Under the pieces are notes generated by a model. It worked only from the letters and a program-made list of their open reading frames with translations, searched no databases and was not told where the DNA came from. The position numbers were made by a program, and so were the translations under genes. DNA of 64,000 bases from assembly GCF_032464895.1 (NCBI RefSeq), contig NZ_JAWDIC010000001.1, forward strand, positions 124,001-188,000, read 5' to 3'. Shown piece by piece: positions 56,928 through 64,000 of the stretch; within the stretch, counting starts at the first letter, position 1, and the number at the start of each line of letters is the position of its first letter. The DNA is from Phycicoccus sp. M110.8 (GTDB lineage: Bacteria; Actinomycetota; Actinomycetes; Actinomycetales; Dermatophilaceae).

Positions 56928-59558
56928 ATGACCTCCACCGCGCCGCTCGCCGACCTCGTGCCCGTGGGCGCCTCCCCCGACGACGTGTATGCCGCGTTCG
57001 CCGGCTGGTCGGAGGAGCGCGGGCTGCCGCTGTACCCCCACCAGGACGAGGCGCTGGTCGCCCTGCTCGACGGGGAGAACGTCGTGCTGTCGACCCCGAC
57101 CGGCTCGGGCAAGTCGCTGGTCGCGACCGGCGCGCACCTGGCGGCGCTGGCGAGCGACCGGGTCAGCTTCTACACCGCACCGATCAAGGCCCTGGTGTCG
57201 GAGAAGTTCTTCGACCTGTGCGAGCTGTTCGGAGCCTCGGAGGTCGGGATGCTGACCGGCGACGCGTCGGTGAACCCGGACGCCCCGATCATCTGCTGCA
57301 CCGCGGAGATCCTCGCCAACATCGCGCTGCGCGAGGGCCGGGACGCCGACGTCGGCCTCGTCGTCATGGACGAGTTCCACTACTACGCCGAGCCGGACCG
57401 CGGCTGGGCCTGGCAGGTCCCGCTGCTCGAGCTGCCGCAGGCGCAGTTCGTCCTCATGTCCGCCACCCTCGGCGACGTCACCCCGATCGCCGAGGACCTC
57501 ACGCGCCGCAACGGCCGCGAGACGGCGCTCGTGACCGGCACGCAGCGCCCCGTGCCGCTGTCGTTCTCGTGGGCGATGACGCCGCTCGACGAGACCGTCG
57601 AGGAGCTGCTCACGACCCGGCAGGCGCCGGTCTACGTCGTCCACTTCACCCAGGCGGCGGCCCTCGACCACGCCAAGGCGCTCCTGGCGCAGAAGGCGAC
57701 GCGCTCGGTCGACAAGGAGGCGATCGCCGCGCGGATCGGCGGCTTCCGCTTCACGGCGGGCTTCGGGAAGACCCTGTCGCAGCTGGTGCGCAACGGCATC
57801 GGCGTGCACCACGCGGGAATGCTGCCGCGGTACCGGAGGCTGGTCGAGCAGCTCGCGCAGGACGGGCTGCTGCAGGTCATCTGCGGCACCGACACCCTCG
57901 GTGTCGGTATCAACGTGCCGATCCGGACGGTGCTCTTCACCGCGTTGGTGAAGTACGACGGCTCGCGGCAGCGGGTGCTGCGCGCCCGGGAGTTCCACCA
58001 GATCGCCGGCCGCGCCGGTCGGGCGGGGTTCGACACGAGCGGTTCGGTCGTCGTCCAGGCGCCCGAGCACGTCATCGAGAACGCGCGCGCCCTGGCGAAG
58101 GCCGGCGACGACCCGAAGAAGCAGCGCAAGGTCCAGCGCAAGAAGCCGCCTGAGGGCACGGTGTCGTGGACCGAGCAGACCTACGACAAGCTCGTGCACG
58201 CCGAGCCCGAGCCGCTGGTCTCGCGGATGCGGGTCGACCACGCCATGGTGCTCAACGTCGTCCAACGTCCGGGCGACCCGGTGCGGGCCCTGTCCCGGTT
58301 GCTGCGCGACAACCACGAGACGCCGCGCAACCGGGCCCGGCTCGCCCGGCGCGCGATCACGCTGGGGCGCTCGCTGCTCGAGACCGGGGTGCTGCAGCGG
58401 GTCTCGCCTCCCGGTCCCGACGGGCGGGGCGTCGAGCTCGACCCCGGGGTGTCGGAGGACTTCGCCCTCAACCAGCCGTTGTCCCCGCTGGCGCTGGCCT
58501 CGTTCGAGGTGCTCGACCCCGACTCCCCCACCCATGCGCTCGACGTCGTGTCCGTCGTCGAGGCGATCCTCGACGACCCGTGGCAGGTGCTGCTCGCCCA
58601 GCAGTTCAAGGCCCGGGGCGAGGCCGTCGCCGAGATGAAGGCCGACGGGATCGAGTACGAGGAGCGGATGACGCTGCTCGAGGACGTCACCTGGCCCAAG
58701 CCGCTGGAGGACCTGCTCGAGGCGACGTTCGAGATCTTCCGGCGCAGCCACCCGTGGGTGGGCGAGTCGGCCCTGTCGCCGAAGTCGGTGGTGCGCGAGA
58801 TGTACGAGCGCGCGATGACGTTCACCGAGTTCGTGTCGGCGTACCAGCTGTCCCGGTCGGAGGGCACGGTCCTGCGCTACCTCACGGACGCCTACCGCAC
58901 GCTGCGCCAGCTCGTCCCCGCGGCCCAGCGCGACGAGCAGTTCGAGGAGCTGCTGGAGTGGCTCGGCGAGACGATCCGCCAGACCGACTCCTCGCTGCTC
59001 GACGAGTGGGAGGCGCTCACCGACCCCGACGCGCAGGAGCGGCTCGCCGACCTCGAGGGGCTGCACGCCCACCTCGGCACCCGTCCGAGCCGTCCCATCA
59101 CCGGCAACGAGCGCGCGTTCCGGGTCATGGTGCGCAACGCCATGTTCCGCCGGGTCGAGCTCGCGAGCCGCGACCGGTTCGTGGACCTCGCTGCCCTGGA
59201 GCGGACGAATGCCGCGCTGCCCGAGCCGCCCCGTCAACCCCTCATGGACGAGGCCGCGTGGGACGCGGCGCTCGGCACCTACTGGGACGACCACGACACC
59301 ATCGGCACGGACTCGGCCGCGCGCGGACCTGCGCTCCTCGCGGTCGAGGTCACGACCGGCCCGCCGCCGGGGGCAGCCGAGACGGCGACCGCCGACGGCG
59401 ACGAGGGGGCGCCGGAGCACCGGCTGTGGCTGGTGCGGCAGACGCTGGCCGACCCGGACGACGACCACGACTGGGTCATCGCGGCCACGGTCGACCTCGA
59501 CGCCTCCGACGAGGCCGGCGAACCGGTCGTGCTGGCCACCGCCCTGCGCCGCCTCTGA
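56928..59558 (+). CDS. Ski2-like DEAD/DEAH-box helicase with DUF3516 C-terminus
   Basis: About 876 residues. Helicase core: LPLYPHQDEALVALLDGENV, Walker A LSTPTGSGKSLVATGAH, IICCTAEILANIALREG, Walker B/motif II VVMDEFHYYAEPD (DEFH box), LMSATLGDVTPI, VVHFTQAAALDHAKALL, GIGVHHAGMLPRYRRLVEQL, VICGTDTLGVGINVPIRTV and FHQIAGRAGRAGFDTSG. From about residue 410 a long C-terminal region (WTEQTYDKLVHAEPEPLVSR; TFTEFVSAYQLSRSEGTVLR) matches the DUF3516 extension of actinobacterial Ski2-like helicases. Probable RNA remodelling; role unproven. The ATG at 56928 has GAGG 9 nt upstream; ATG 56919 is possible. Confidence 0.92.
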   Translation: MTSTAPLADLVPVGASPDDVYAAFAGWSEERGLPLYPHQDEALVALLDGENVVLSTPTGSGKSLVATGAHLAALASDRVSFYTAPIKALVSEKFFDLCELFGASEVGMLTGDASVNPDAPIICCTAEILANIALREGRDADVGLVVMDEFHYYAEPDRGWAWQVPLLELPQAQFVLMSATLGDVTPIAEDLTRRNGRETALVTGTQRPVPLSFSWAMTPLDETVEELLTTRQAPVYVVHFTQAAALDHAKALLAQKATRSVDKEAIAARIGGFRFTAGFGKTLSQLVRNGIGVHHAGMLPRYRRLVEQLAQDGLLQVICGTDTLGVGINVPIRTVLFTALVKYDGSRQRVLRAREFHQIAGRAGRAGFDTSGSVVVQAPEHVIENARALAKAGDDPKKQRKVQRKKPPEGTVSWTEQTYDKLVHAEPEPLVSRMRVDHAMVLNVVQRPGDPVRALSRLLRDNHETPRNRARLARRAITLGRSLLETGVLQRVSPPGPDGRGVELDPGVSEDFALNQPLSPLALASFEVLDPDSPTHALDVVSVVEAILDDPWQVLLAQQFKARGEAVAEMKADGIEYEERMTLLEDVTWPKPLEDLLEATFEIFRRSHPWVGESALSPKSVVREMYERAMTFTEFVSAYQLSRSEGTVLRYLTDAYRTLRQLVPAAQRDEQFEELLEWLGETIRQTDSSLLDEWEALTDPDAQERLADLEGLHAHLGTRPSRPITGNERAFRVMVRNAMFRRVELASRDRFVDLAALERTNAALPEPPRQPLMDEAAWDAALGTYWDDHDTIGTDSAARGPALLAVEVTTGPPPGAAETATADGDEGAPEHRLWLVRQTLADPDDDHDWVIAATVDLDASDEAGEPVVLATALRRL

Positions 59559-59583
59559 GCCACCGCCTCAGGCGGACGCGTCC

Positions 59584-59635
59584 CTCGTCAGCGACCAGAC
59601 CCGCCCCTCGTCAGCGACCAGACCCGTCCTTCGTC
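59584..59635. repeat. tandem duplication across the stop codon of the SRPBCC gene
   Basis: CTCGTCAGCGACCAGACCCG occurs at about 59585-59604 and 59607-59626, and its start (TTCGTCAGCG) again from about 59631, giving a ~23-24 bp period. The unit reaches into the coding region, so the last residues LTKDGSGR-stop are followed on the minus strand by a second LTRGGSGR-stop. Confidence 0.75.
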
Positions 59636-60099
59636 AGCGCCTCGAACCGGGACAGGAACAGCGGCCAGGCGCCCGGCGACGCCATGCCGGCGGCATACCC
59701 CTCCCAGCCCTCGCCGTGCCGGTCGAGGTGACGGTGCTCGAGCTCGACCCGGGTACGGGTGTCGCCCTCCGCCAGGAAACGGACCTCCACCTCGCTGCAC
59801 CGCTCAGGGTCGGTCTCGAGCTGCCAGCGCGGGCTGATGACCCAGGTGAAGACGAGCCGCAGTGGCGGCTCGAAGGCCAGGACACGGGCCCAGCGGCACG
59901 TCGTCCCGTCGGCAGCGCGGTCGTAGATGTGCCCACCGACCCGCGGCTCGAGGACGGTCTCCACGATCGGGACATCGAGCAGGTTGTACTCCCGCGGCTT
60001 CACCTGGTCGAAGTGCTCGGTGAACAGGCGGAAGGCAGTGCCGACCGGCACGTCGACGGTGACGTCGAGCAGGACGGTGGTGGCGGTGGTGCTGGTCAT
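59611..60099 (-). CDS. SRPBCC (AHSA1/START-like) domain protein
   Basis: About 162 residues with the helix-grip fold: TTVLLDVTVDVPVGTAFRLF, TEHFDQVKPREYNLL, VETVLEPRVGGHIYDRAADG, VLAFEPPLRLVFTWVISPRW, VELEHRHLDRHGEGWEGYAA. Members bind lipids or other hydrophobic ligands; this one has no visible enzymatic motif. Its ATG overlaps the ArsR stop by 4 nt, and ArsR-SRPBCC pairs are common in actinobacteria, so expression is probably controlled by that regulator. Its 3' end is tandemly duplicated past the stop. Confidence 0.88.
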   Translation of the reverse strand: MTSTTATTVLLDVTVDVPVGTAFRLFTEHFDQVKPREYNLLDVPIVETVLEPRVGGHIYDRAADGTTCRWARVLAFEPPLRLVFTWVISPRWQLETDPERCSEVEVRFLAEGDTRTRVELEHRHLDRHGEGWEGYAAGMASPGAWPLFLSRFEALTKDGSGR

Positions 60100-60467
60100 C
60101 GGCTTGTCTCCTTGCTGCTGGGATCGGTCGTGGTGCTGTGCCGTTCTGCGAGCTGGGCGAAGTTGGCGAGCGCGGTCCCCCAGAACGAGTCGAGCTCGGC
60201 GCGCAGGGCGGCCAAGCCGGCCGGGTCGACCCGGTAGATGCGACGCGTCCCCTGCGGCTGCACGACGACGAGGCCGGAGTCCTTGAGGACCTTCAGGTGC
60301 TGTGACACGGCCGGTCGGCTGATCGGCAGCCCCTCGGCCAGCTCGGCGACCGAGGCCGGCCGGGTCGCCAGCAGCCGCAGGATCCGTCGTCGGGAGGGAT
60401 CACCCAGCGCTGCCCACGGGTCCCCGGCAATGCGGTCCGACAGCATCCCAACTTCGTCAGCGATCAC
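60096..60467 (-). CDS. ArsR-family winged-helix regulator
   Basis: About 123 residues. AGDPWAALGDPSRRRILRLL, ATRPASVAELAEGLPISRPA, VSQHLKVLKDSGLVVVQPQG and TRRIYRVDPAGLAALRAELD give the full ArsR wHTH with its wing. No metal-binding Cys. GTG at 60465-60467 starts exactly 7 nt after the -10 of a well-formed promoter and inside a palindrome, which favours this start and leaderless translation over an ATG at 60446. Coupled by ATGA overlap to the SRPBCC gene; likely autoregulated. Confidence 0.9.
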   Translation of the reverse strand: MIADEVGMLSDRIAGDPWAALGDPSRRRILRLLATRPASVAELAEGLPISRPAVSQHLKVLKDSGLVVVQPQGTRRIYRVDPAGLAALRAELDSFWGTALANFAQLAERHSTTTDPSSKETSR

Positions 60468-60503
60468 TTACGGTAAGTTAGAACTTACAAACGGTGCCGT
60501 CAA
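60466..60503 (-). promoter_or_regulatory. leaderless promoter with overlapping ArsR operators
   Basis: On the minus strand: -35 TTGACG (60503-60498), 17-bp spacer, -10 TAACTT (60480-60475), 7 nt, then the GTG start codon at 60467. Two palindromes overlap the -10 and start: GTAAGTT-AG-AACTTAC (60473-60488) and ACTTAC-G-GTAAGT (60466-60478). Repressor bound here would block both polymerase and the 5' end of the mRNA. Confidence 0.78.
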
Positions 60504-60546
60504 GGCCCTCCGTCTGGCGGTCACCACGGCCGCGCTCGGTCCAGCG

Positions 60547-60591
60547 TCGGGCGTCGCTATGCGTTGCCCCGGCTCGTGGGGCAACGCACAG
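60547..60591. repeat. long hairpin in the ArsR/methyltransferase intergenic gap
   Basis: CGTCGCT...TGCGTTGCCCC pairs with GGGGCAACGCA...AGCGACG around a short loop, with one mismatch, giving about 18 bp of stem. It lies in a divergent gap, so it is not an obvious terminator. Downstream (60,620-60,665) a stretch CGCACAACACCGC...CAGCCGAAAA resembles the one near 20,365-20,405. Confidence 0.55.
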
Positions 60592-60710
60592 CGACGGCGC
60601 CACCCACCCCGGGCCAGGTGTGCCCCCAGCCGCGGGGCAGCGCACAACACCGCGAGTGCAGCCGAAAAGCCGTGGACCCGACCGTCCCGTCGCTGGCAGC
60701 CTGCCGACCC

Positions 60711-61454
60711 ATGGAGCAGGACGAGAGCTGGGACGAGACCGCGGCCGCGCAGTACGACACCCCCGGTGAGGGCATGTTCGCCCCCGAGGTGCTCGGGCCG
60801 ACCGTCGACTTCCTCGCCGACCTCGCCGACGGCGCCCCCGCCCTCGAGCTGGCGATCGGCACTGGGCGCGTCGGCATACCGCTGCGCGAGCGCGGCGTCC
60901 CGGTCACCGGCATCGAGCTGTCCGAGCCGATGGTCGCCCGGCTCCGCGAGAAGGTCGGCGAGGACGAGCTCCCCGTGGCCGTCGGCGACATGGCGACGAC
61001 GCGGGTCGCCGGTGGGTTCGGGCTCGTCTACCTCGTCTTCAACACCATCTCGAACCTGCTCACCCAGGACGCCCAGGTCGAGTGCTTCGCGAACGCCGCG
61101 CGGCACCTGTCGCCCGGCGGCCGGTTCGTCGTCGAGCTGTGGGTGCCGCAGCTGCGCCAGCTCCCGCCGGGCACGCCGGCCGCGGTGTTCGCCGCCGAGC
61201 GGGGGTACGTCGGCCTCGACACGTACGACACCGTCGGCCAGCAGGTCGTGTCGCACCACTTCCGCTTCGGGCGAGGTCGGGAGGCGAGCCACGGCATCAG
61301 CGCGCACCGGTACATCTGGCCGGCCGAGCTCGACCTCATGGGCCGGTTGGCCGGGTTCGAGCTCGAGGCGAGGTATGCCGACTGGGACCGGTCTGCGTTC
61401 ACCGCCGAGTCCCGCTCGCACGTGTCGGTCTACCGGCTCCCGGTGAGCGCCTGA
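60711..61454 (+). CDS. class I SAM-dependent methyltransferase
   Basis: About 247 residues. SAM motif I PALELAIGTGRVGIPLRERG (E/D-x-G-x-G variant with AIGTG), acidic loop VTGIELSEPMVARLREKVG, VAVGDMATTRVAGGFGLVYL and LSPGGRFVVELWVPQLRQLP. Substrate unknown. The start is the ATG at 60711 (MEQDESWDETAAAQYDTP); no strong ribosome site is seen. Followed by an 11-bp hairpin and a converging NmrA-like gene. Confidence 0.88.
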   Translation: MEQDESWDETAAAQYDTPGEGMFAPEVLGPTVDFLADLADGAPALELAIGTGRVGIPLRERGVPVTGIELSEPMVARLREKVGEDELPVAVGDMATTRVAGGFGLVYLVFNTISNLLTQDAQVECFANAARHLSPGGRFVVELWVPQLRQLPPGTPAAVFAAERGYVGLDTYDTVGQQVVSHHFRFGRGREASHGISAHRYIWPAELDLMGRLAGFELEARYADWDRSAFTAESRSHVSVYRLPVSA

Positions 61455-61461
61455 GCCTGGT

Positions 61462-61505
61462 TTGGGGGTGCACGAGTGATGCGGAGGTCACACCTGCACC
61501 CCCAA
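61462..61505. terminator. hairpin between methyltransferase and NmrA-like genes
   Basis: TTGGGGGTGCA (61462-61472) pairs perfectly with TGCACCCCCAA (61495-61505) around a 22-nt loop, between two converging genes. Confidence 0.75.
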
Positions 61506-61532
61506 TGCCGGGCGGCGTGGGTCGCCTCCCCG

Positions 61533-62381
61533 TCAGCCGCGTCGGAGCAGCTCGCGCAGGCTGGTCGCGGGGTGACCGGTGAGCCGCGGGACCGCGTCGC
61601 TGACCGTCGCCAGCTCACCGGCGGCGATGGCCGTGTACGTCGACACCCAGGCGTCCACCTGCCAGTCCGGGGCGCCGTAGGACGCGCGTGAGGCGTAGGC
61701 CTGCTCGAGCGTCTGGGGCTCGTACCGGGTGGGCGTACCGGTCACCTCACTGACGACCTGCGCCACCTCGTCCAGGGTGAGCGCCTCGGGCCCCGTGAGG
61801 TCGTACGTCGCGCCGGCGTGGGGACCGGGGTCGCGCAGCACGACGGCGGCCACGTCGGCGATGTCGTCCTGCGCGACCGCCGCGACGCGTCCGTCGCCCG
61901 CCGGCCCACGGATGGCGCCGTCGACGGTCATCATCGGCAGGAAGTCGGCATACAGGCCGTCGCGCAGGAACGTCCACGACAGCCCGCTCGCGCGCAGGTG
62001 CTCCTCGGTGGCCCAGTGGTCGCGGGCGAGGGTGAACGTGGCGTCCGGCGCGGCCCCGAGGAACGAGGTGTAGGCGACGTGCCGCACCCCGGCTGCCACC
62101 GCCGCATCGACGAGGGCGACGTGCTGGTCGACCCGGTCGGGCGTCTCCGCGCCCGAGACCATGAACAGGACGTCGACGCCGCGCAGGGCCGCCTGCGCCC
62201 CCGTGGGGTCGGCGTAGTCGCAGCGCCGCCGCTCCCAGTCCGAGGGAGCGTCCACGCGCTCGGGACGGCGCGCGAGGAGCACCGCGGGCGTGCCGGCGGC
62301 CACCAGGCGGTCCAGGACCTTGCGCCCCAGGTGCCCGGTGACCCCGGTCAGCCCGATGACGTCCGTGCGGGTGTCGGCCAT
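61533..62381 (-). CDS. NmrA-like / NAD(P)H-binding atypical SDR protein
   Basis: About 282 residues. N-terminal VIGLTGVTGHLGRKVLDRLV (GxTGxxG cofactor loop), AALRGVDVLFMVSGAET, AAGVRHVAYTSFLGAAPDAT and SGLSWTFLRDGLYADFLPMM are typical of QOR2/NmrA-type proteins (quinone reductases or redox sensors). The YxxxK catalytic pair of classical SDRs is not evident, as in this subgroup. The start is the ATG at 62379-62381. Lies 9 nt downstream of a GNAT gene on the same strand. Confidence 0.88.
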   Translation of the reverse strand: MADTRTDVIGLTGVTGHLGRKVLDRLVAAGTPAVLLARRPERVDAPSDWERRRCDYADPTGAQAALRGVDVLFMVSGAETPDRVDQHVALVDAAVAAGVRHVAYTSFLGAAPDATFTLARDHWATEEHLRASGLSWTFLRDGLYADFLPMMTVDGAIRGPAGDGRVAAVAQDDIADVAAVVLRDPGPHAGATYDLTGPEALTLDEVAQVVSEVTGTPTRYEPQTLEQAYASRASYGAPDWQVDAWVSTYTAIAAGELATVSDAVPRLTGHPATSLRELLRRG

Positions 62382-62390
62382 GCGGCGACG

Positions 62391-62894
62391 CTACCCCGCG
62401 AGCTCGAGGGTCATGAACACGCTGAACTCGTCCAGGGCGTACGGGCCGAACGGGCCGCACTCGACGAACCCGTGGCGGGCGTACAGCGCGCGGGCCGGCG
62501 CGAACTCGGCCTGCGGTCCGGTCTCGAGGCTGACCCTGGCGTAACCCCGCCGCGTGGCCTCGCCCACGAGGTGCGCGAGCACCATCGCCCCCACCCCCCG
62601 GCGACGGTGGGCCGTCGCGACGCGCATCGACTTGAGCTCGCCGTGGGTCGGGTCGAGCTCACGCAGGGCACCGCACCCGATCGCCTCGTCACCGTCCCAG
62701 ACGCTCCAGAAGGTCAGGTCCGGTGTGCGCAGCCGGTCCGCGTCGAGGGCGTGCACGCTCTCGGCCGGCGAGTAGCGGTGCATGTCGGCGAGGTGCTCGG
62801 CGAGCAGCGCCCGGACCTGCGGCGTGTCGAGACCGCCGAGCCGGATCTGCGCGGCTCCCCGTACCTCTGGGACGTCCGGGACCGTGGCGGACAC
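62391..62894 (-). CDS. GNAT-family N-acetyltransferase
   Basis: About 167 residues. IRLGGLDTPQVRALLAEHLA, HRYSPAESVHALDADRLRTP, FWSVWDGDEAIGCGALRELD, SMRVATAHRRRGVGAMVLAH (R-x-x-G-x-G/A CoA loop) and LETGPQAEFAPARALYARHG match small GNATs of the YjdJ/PhnO-like type. Substrate unknown. GTG at 62892-62894 lies only 4 nt after the hflX stop, so it is the second gene of an hflX transcript, with the NmrA-like gene third. Confidence 0.88.
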   Translation of the reverse strand: MSATVPDVPEVRGAAQIRLGGLDTPQVRALLAEHLADMHRYSPAESVHALDADRLRTPDLTFWSVWDGDEAIGCGALRELDPTHGELKSMRVATAHRRRGVGAMVLAHLVGEATRRGYARVSLETGPQAEFAPARALYARHGFVECGPFGPYALDEFSVFMTLELAG

Positions 62895-62898
62895 CGGC

Positions 62899-64000
62899 TC
62901 AGGCGGCGTATGCCGCGAGCTCGCTGGCGAGGTCCGCGTGCACCCGGGCCTTGACCCGCGTGCCGTCGGAGGTGTGCTCGCTCGCGAGGACGTCGGCCTC
63001 CTGGTGCAGCCGGCTGACCAGGTCACCCCGGTCGTACGGCAGCAGCACGTCGACGTCGATCGTGGGGCGGGGCAGCTCGTCGGCGATGAGCGCACGCAGC
63101 TCGGCCAGGCCCTGGCCGGTGCGGGCCGACACGATGACGCAGTGCTTCTCGTGGCGGCGCAGCCGGTCGAGCACCTCGGGGTCGGCGGCGTCGGCCTTGT
63201 TGACGACGACGACCTCCTTGACGTCGGCGGCGTCCACGTCGGCGAGGACCGCGCGGACGGCGCTGATCTGGCCCTCGGGGTCGGGGTGCGAGCCGTCGAC
63301 CACGTGGAGCAGAAGGTCGGCGTCACCGACCTCCTCGAGGGTCGAGCGGAACGCCTCGACCAGCTGGGTCGGCAGCTGCCGCACGAACCCGACCGTGTCG
63401 GCGAGCGTGTAGAGGCGGCCGTCCTCCGTCTCGGCCCGGCGCACCGTCGGGTCCAGCGTGGCGAACAGCTGGTTCTGCACCAGCACGCCGGCGTTGGTCA
63501 GCCGGTTGAGCAGCGAGGACTTGCCGGCGTTGGTGTAGCCGGCGATGGCCACGCTCGGCACGGCATTGGCGCGACGGGAGAGCCGGCGGGTGTCGCGGCT
63601 GGTCTTCATCTCCTTGATCTCGCGCCGGAGCTTGGCCATCCGCTGGTTGATCCGGCGGCGGTCCAGCTCGATCTTGGTCTCACCGGGACCACGCGAGCCC
63701 ATGCCCTGGCCGCCCGCGGCCTGGCCACCGGCCTGCCGGGACATCGACTCACCCCAGCCACGAAGGCGCGGCAGGAGGTACTGCATCTGGGCCAGCTCGA
63801 CCTGGGCCTTGCCCTCACGGGACTTCGCGTGCTGGGCGAAGATGTCGAGGATCAGCGCGGTCCGGTCGATGACCTTGACCTTGACGACGTCCTCCAGCGC
63901 TCGCCGCTGGGACGGGGTGAGCTCGGTGTCGCAGATGACGGTGTCGGCGCCCTCGGCGACGACGATGTCGCGCAGCTCGTGCGCCTTGCCCTTGCCGAGG
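62899..64000 (-). CDS. hflX: GTPase HflX (partial, N-terminus beyond window)
   Basis: Ribosome-splitting GTPase active in stress. The visible ~367 residues cover the end of the N-terminal HflX domain (DTVICDTELTPSQRRALEDV; VIDRTALILDIFAQHAKSRE; LPRLRGWGESMSRQAGGQ), the coiled linker (GPGETKIELDRRRINQRMAK) and the G domain: AGYTNAGKSSLLNRLTNAG, ATLDPTVRRAETEDG, LADTVGFVRQLPTQLVEAFR, VVNKADAAD, VSARTGQGLAELRAL. The C-terminus ends LASELAAYAA. The start codon is beyond position 64,000. Confidence 0.95.
   Translation of the reverse strand, partial: LGKGKAHELRDIVVAEGADTVICDTELTPSQRRALEDVVKVKVIDRTALILDIFAQHAKSREGKAQVELAQMQYLLPRLRGWGESMSRQAGGQAAGGQGMGSRGPGETKIELDRRRINQRMAKLRREIKEMKTSRDTRRLSRRANAVPSVAIAGYTNAGKSSLLNRLTNAGVLVQNQLFATLDPTVRRAETEDGRLYTLADTVGFVRQLPTQLVEAFRSTLEEVGDADLLLHVVDGSHPDPEGQISAVRAVLADVDAADVKEVVVVNKADAADPEVLDRLRRHEKHCVIVSARTGQGLAELRALIADELPRPTIDVDVLLPYDRGDLVSRLHQEADVLASEHTSDGTRVKARVHADLASELAAYAA

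Noticed and set aside
56832-59468. 878-codon open frame opposite the Ski2-like helicase
   Set aside because: Mirror of a real gene with repeated RQ/GD/LV patterns and no domain.

Overview
The window reads as a chromosomal segment of a high-GC actinobacterium. I infer Micrococcales, most likely Intrasporangiaceae (Janibacter/Terrabacter/Phycicoccus-like). The grounds are the strong G/C third-position bias, the SigE-family sigma factors, the LexA-type SOS box, the CIRCE element, the short Leu leader peptide before leuA and the conserved block hrcA-dnaJ-rsmE-HIT-phoH-ybeY-CNNM/CorC-era. No rRNA, tRNA, IS element, prophage or CRISPR array was seen. Both ends cut genes: an ABC ATPase at the left and hflX at the right.

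Layout. 1-5.8 kb: truncated ABC ATPase, a patatin-like protein with an altered catalytic motif, a SigE sigma factor with a membrane partner, glyS and a small membrane protein. 5.8-9.1 kb: a zinc-uptake operon (znuA-znuC-znuB-zur), translationally coupled throughout, behind a Zur-like double operator that covers a probable leaderless promoter. 9.3-13.2 kb: a lipoprotein, an SDR enzyme, uppS-recO and alkB with an SOS box. 13.3-17.5 kb: leuA with an upstream leucine leader peptide, ACC deaminase with its GntR regulator, and a membrane protein. 17.6-27.2 kb: ASCH/HhH protein, ArsR-MFS pair, GNAT, a long acyl-CoA dehydrogenase, a secreted protein, asd and a BCCT transporter. 27.5-40.6 kb: the housekeeping block era-CNNM-ybeY-phoH-HIT-rsmE-dnaJ-hrcA on the minus strand, interrupted by a second sigma/anti-sigma pair on the plus strand and by a yidC paralogue with a small membrane protein, then DUF3097, DUF4870 and hemW. 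40.6-46.5 kb: a hairpin-rich non-coding element, an OCD-family protein, a phosphatase, DUF4442, lepA and an MFS exporter. 46.7-50.7 kb: M48 protease, two PemK/MazF-like paralogues around a phosphotransferase, and a GH25 lysozyme. 50.8-64 kb: rpsT, holA, an XdhC-like protein, two helicases, GNATs, ArsR-SRPBCC, a methyltransferase, an NmrA-like protein and hflX.

Regulation visible in the DNA. Zinc uptake, the alkB repair gene and one ArsR gene each have a promoter whose -10 element sits 6-7 nt before the start codon, with the regulator site over it, so all three probably make leaderless mRNA. hrcA carries CIRCE, leuA a leader peptide, and the GntR-acdS pair a palindromic operator.

The most unusual features are: (1) the heptamer GGCATAC/GTATGCC, which I counted about 47 times on both strands and in all codon phases, often forcing rare codons; (2) a run of hairpins at 40.70-40.85 kb ending in a U-tract terminator, a candidate structured RNA; (3) small tandem duplications at or across the stop codons of at least three genes; (4) a transmembrane anti-sigma factor with GerMN and Gmad2-like outer domains inserted in the housekeeping block; (5) orphan, duplicated PemK/MazF-like proteins.
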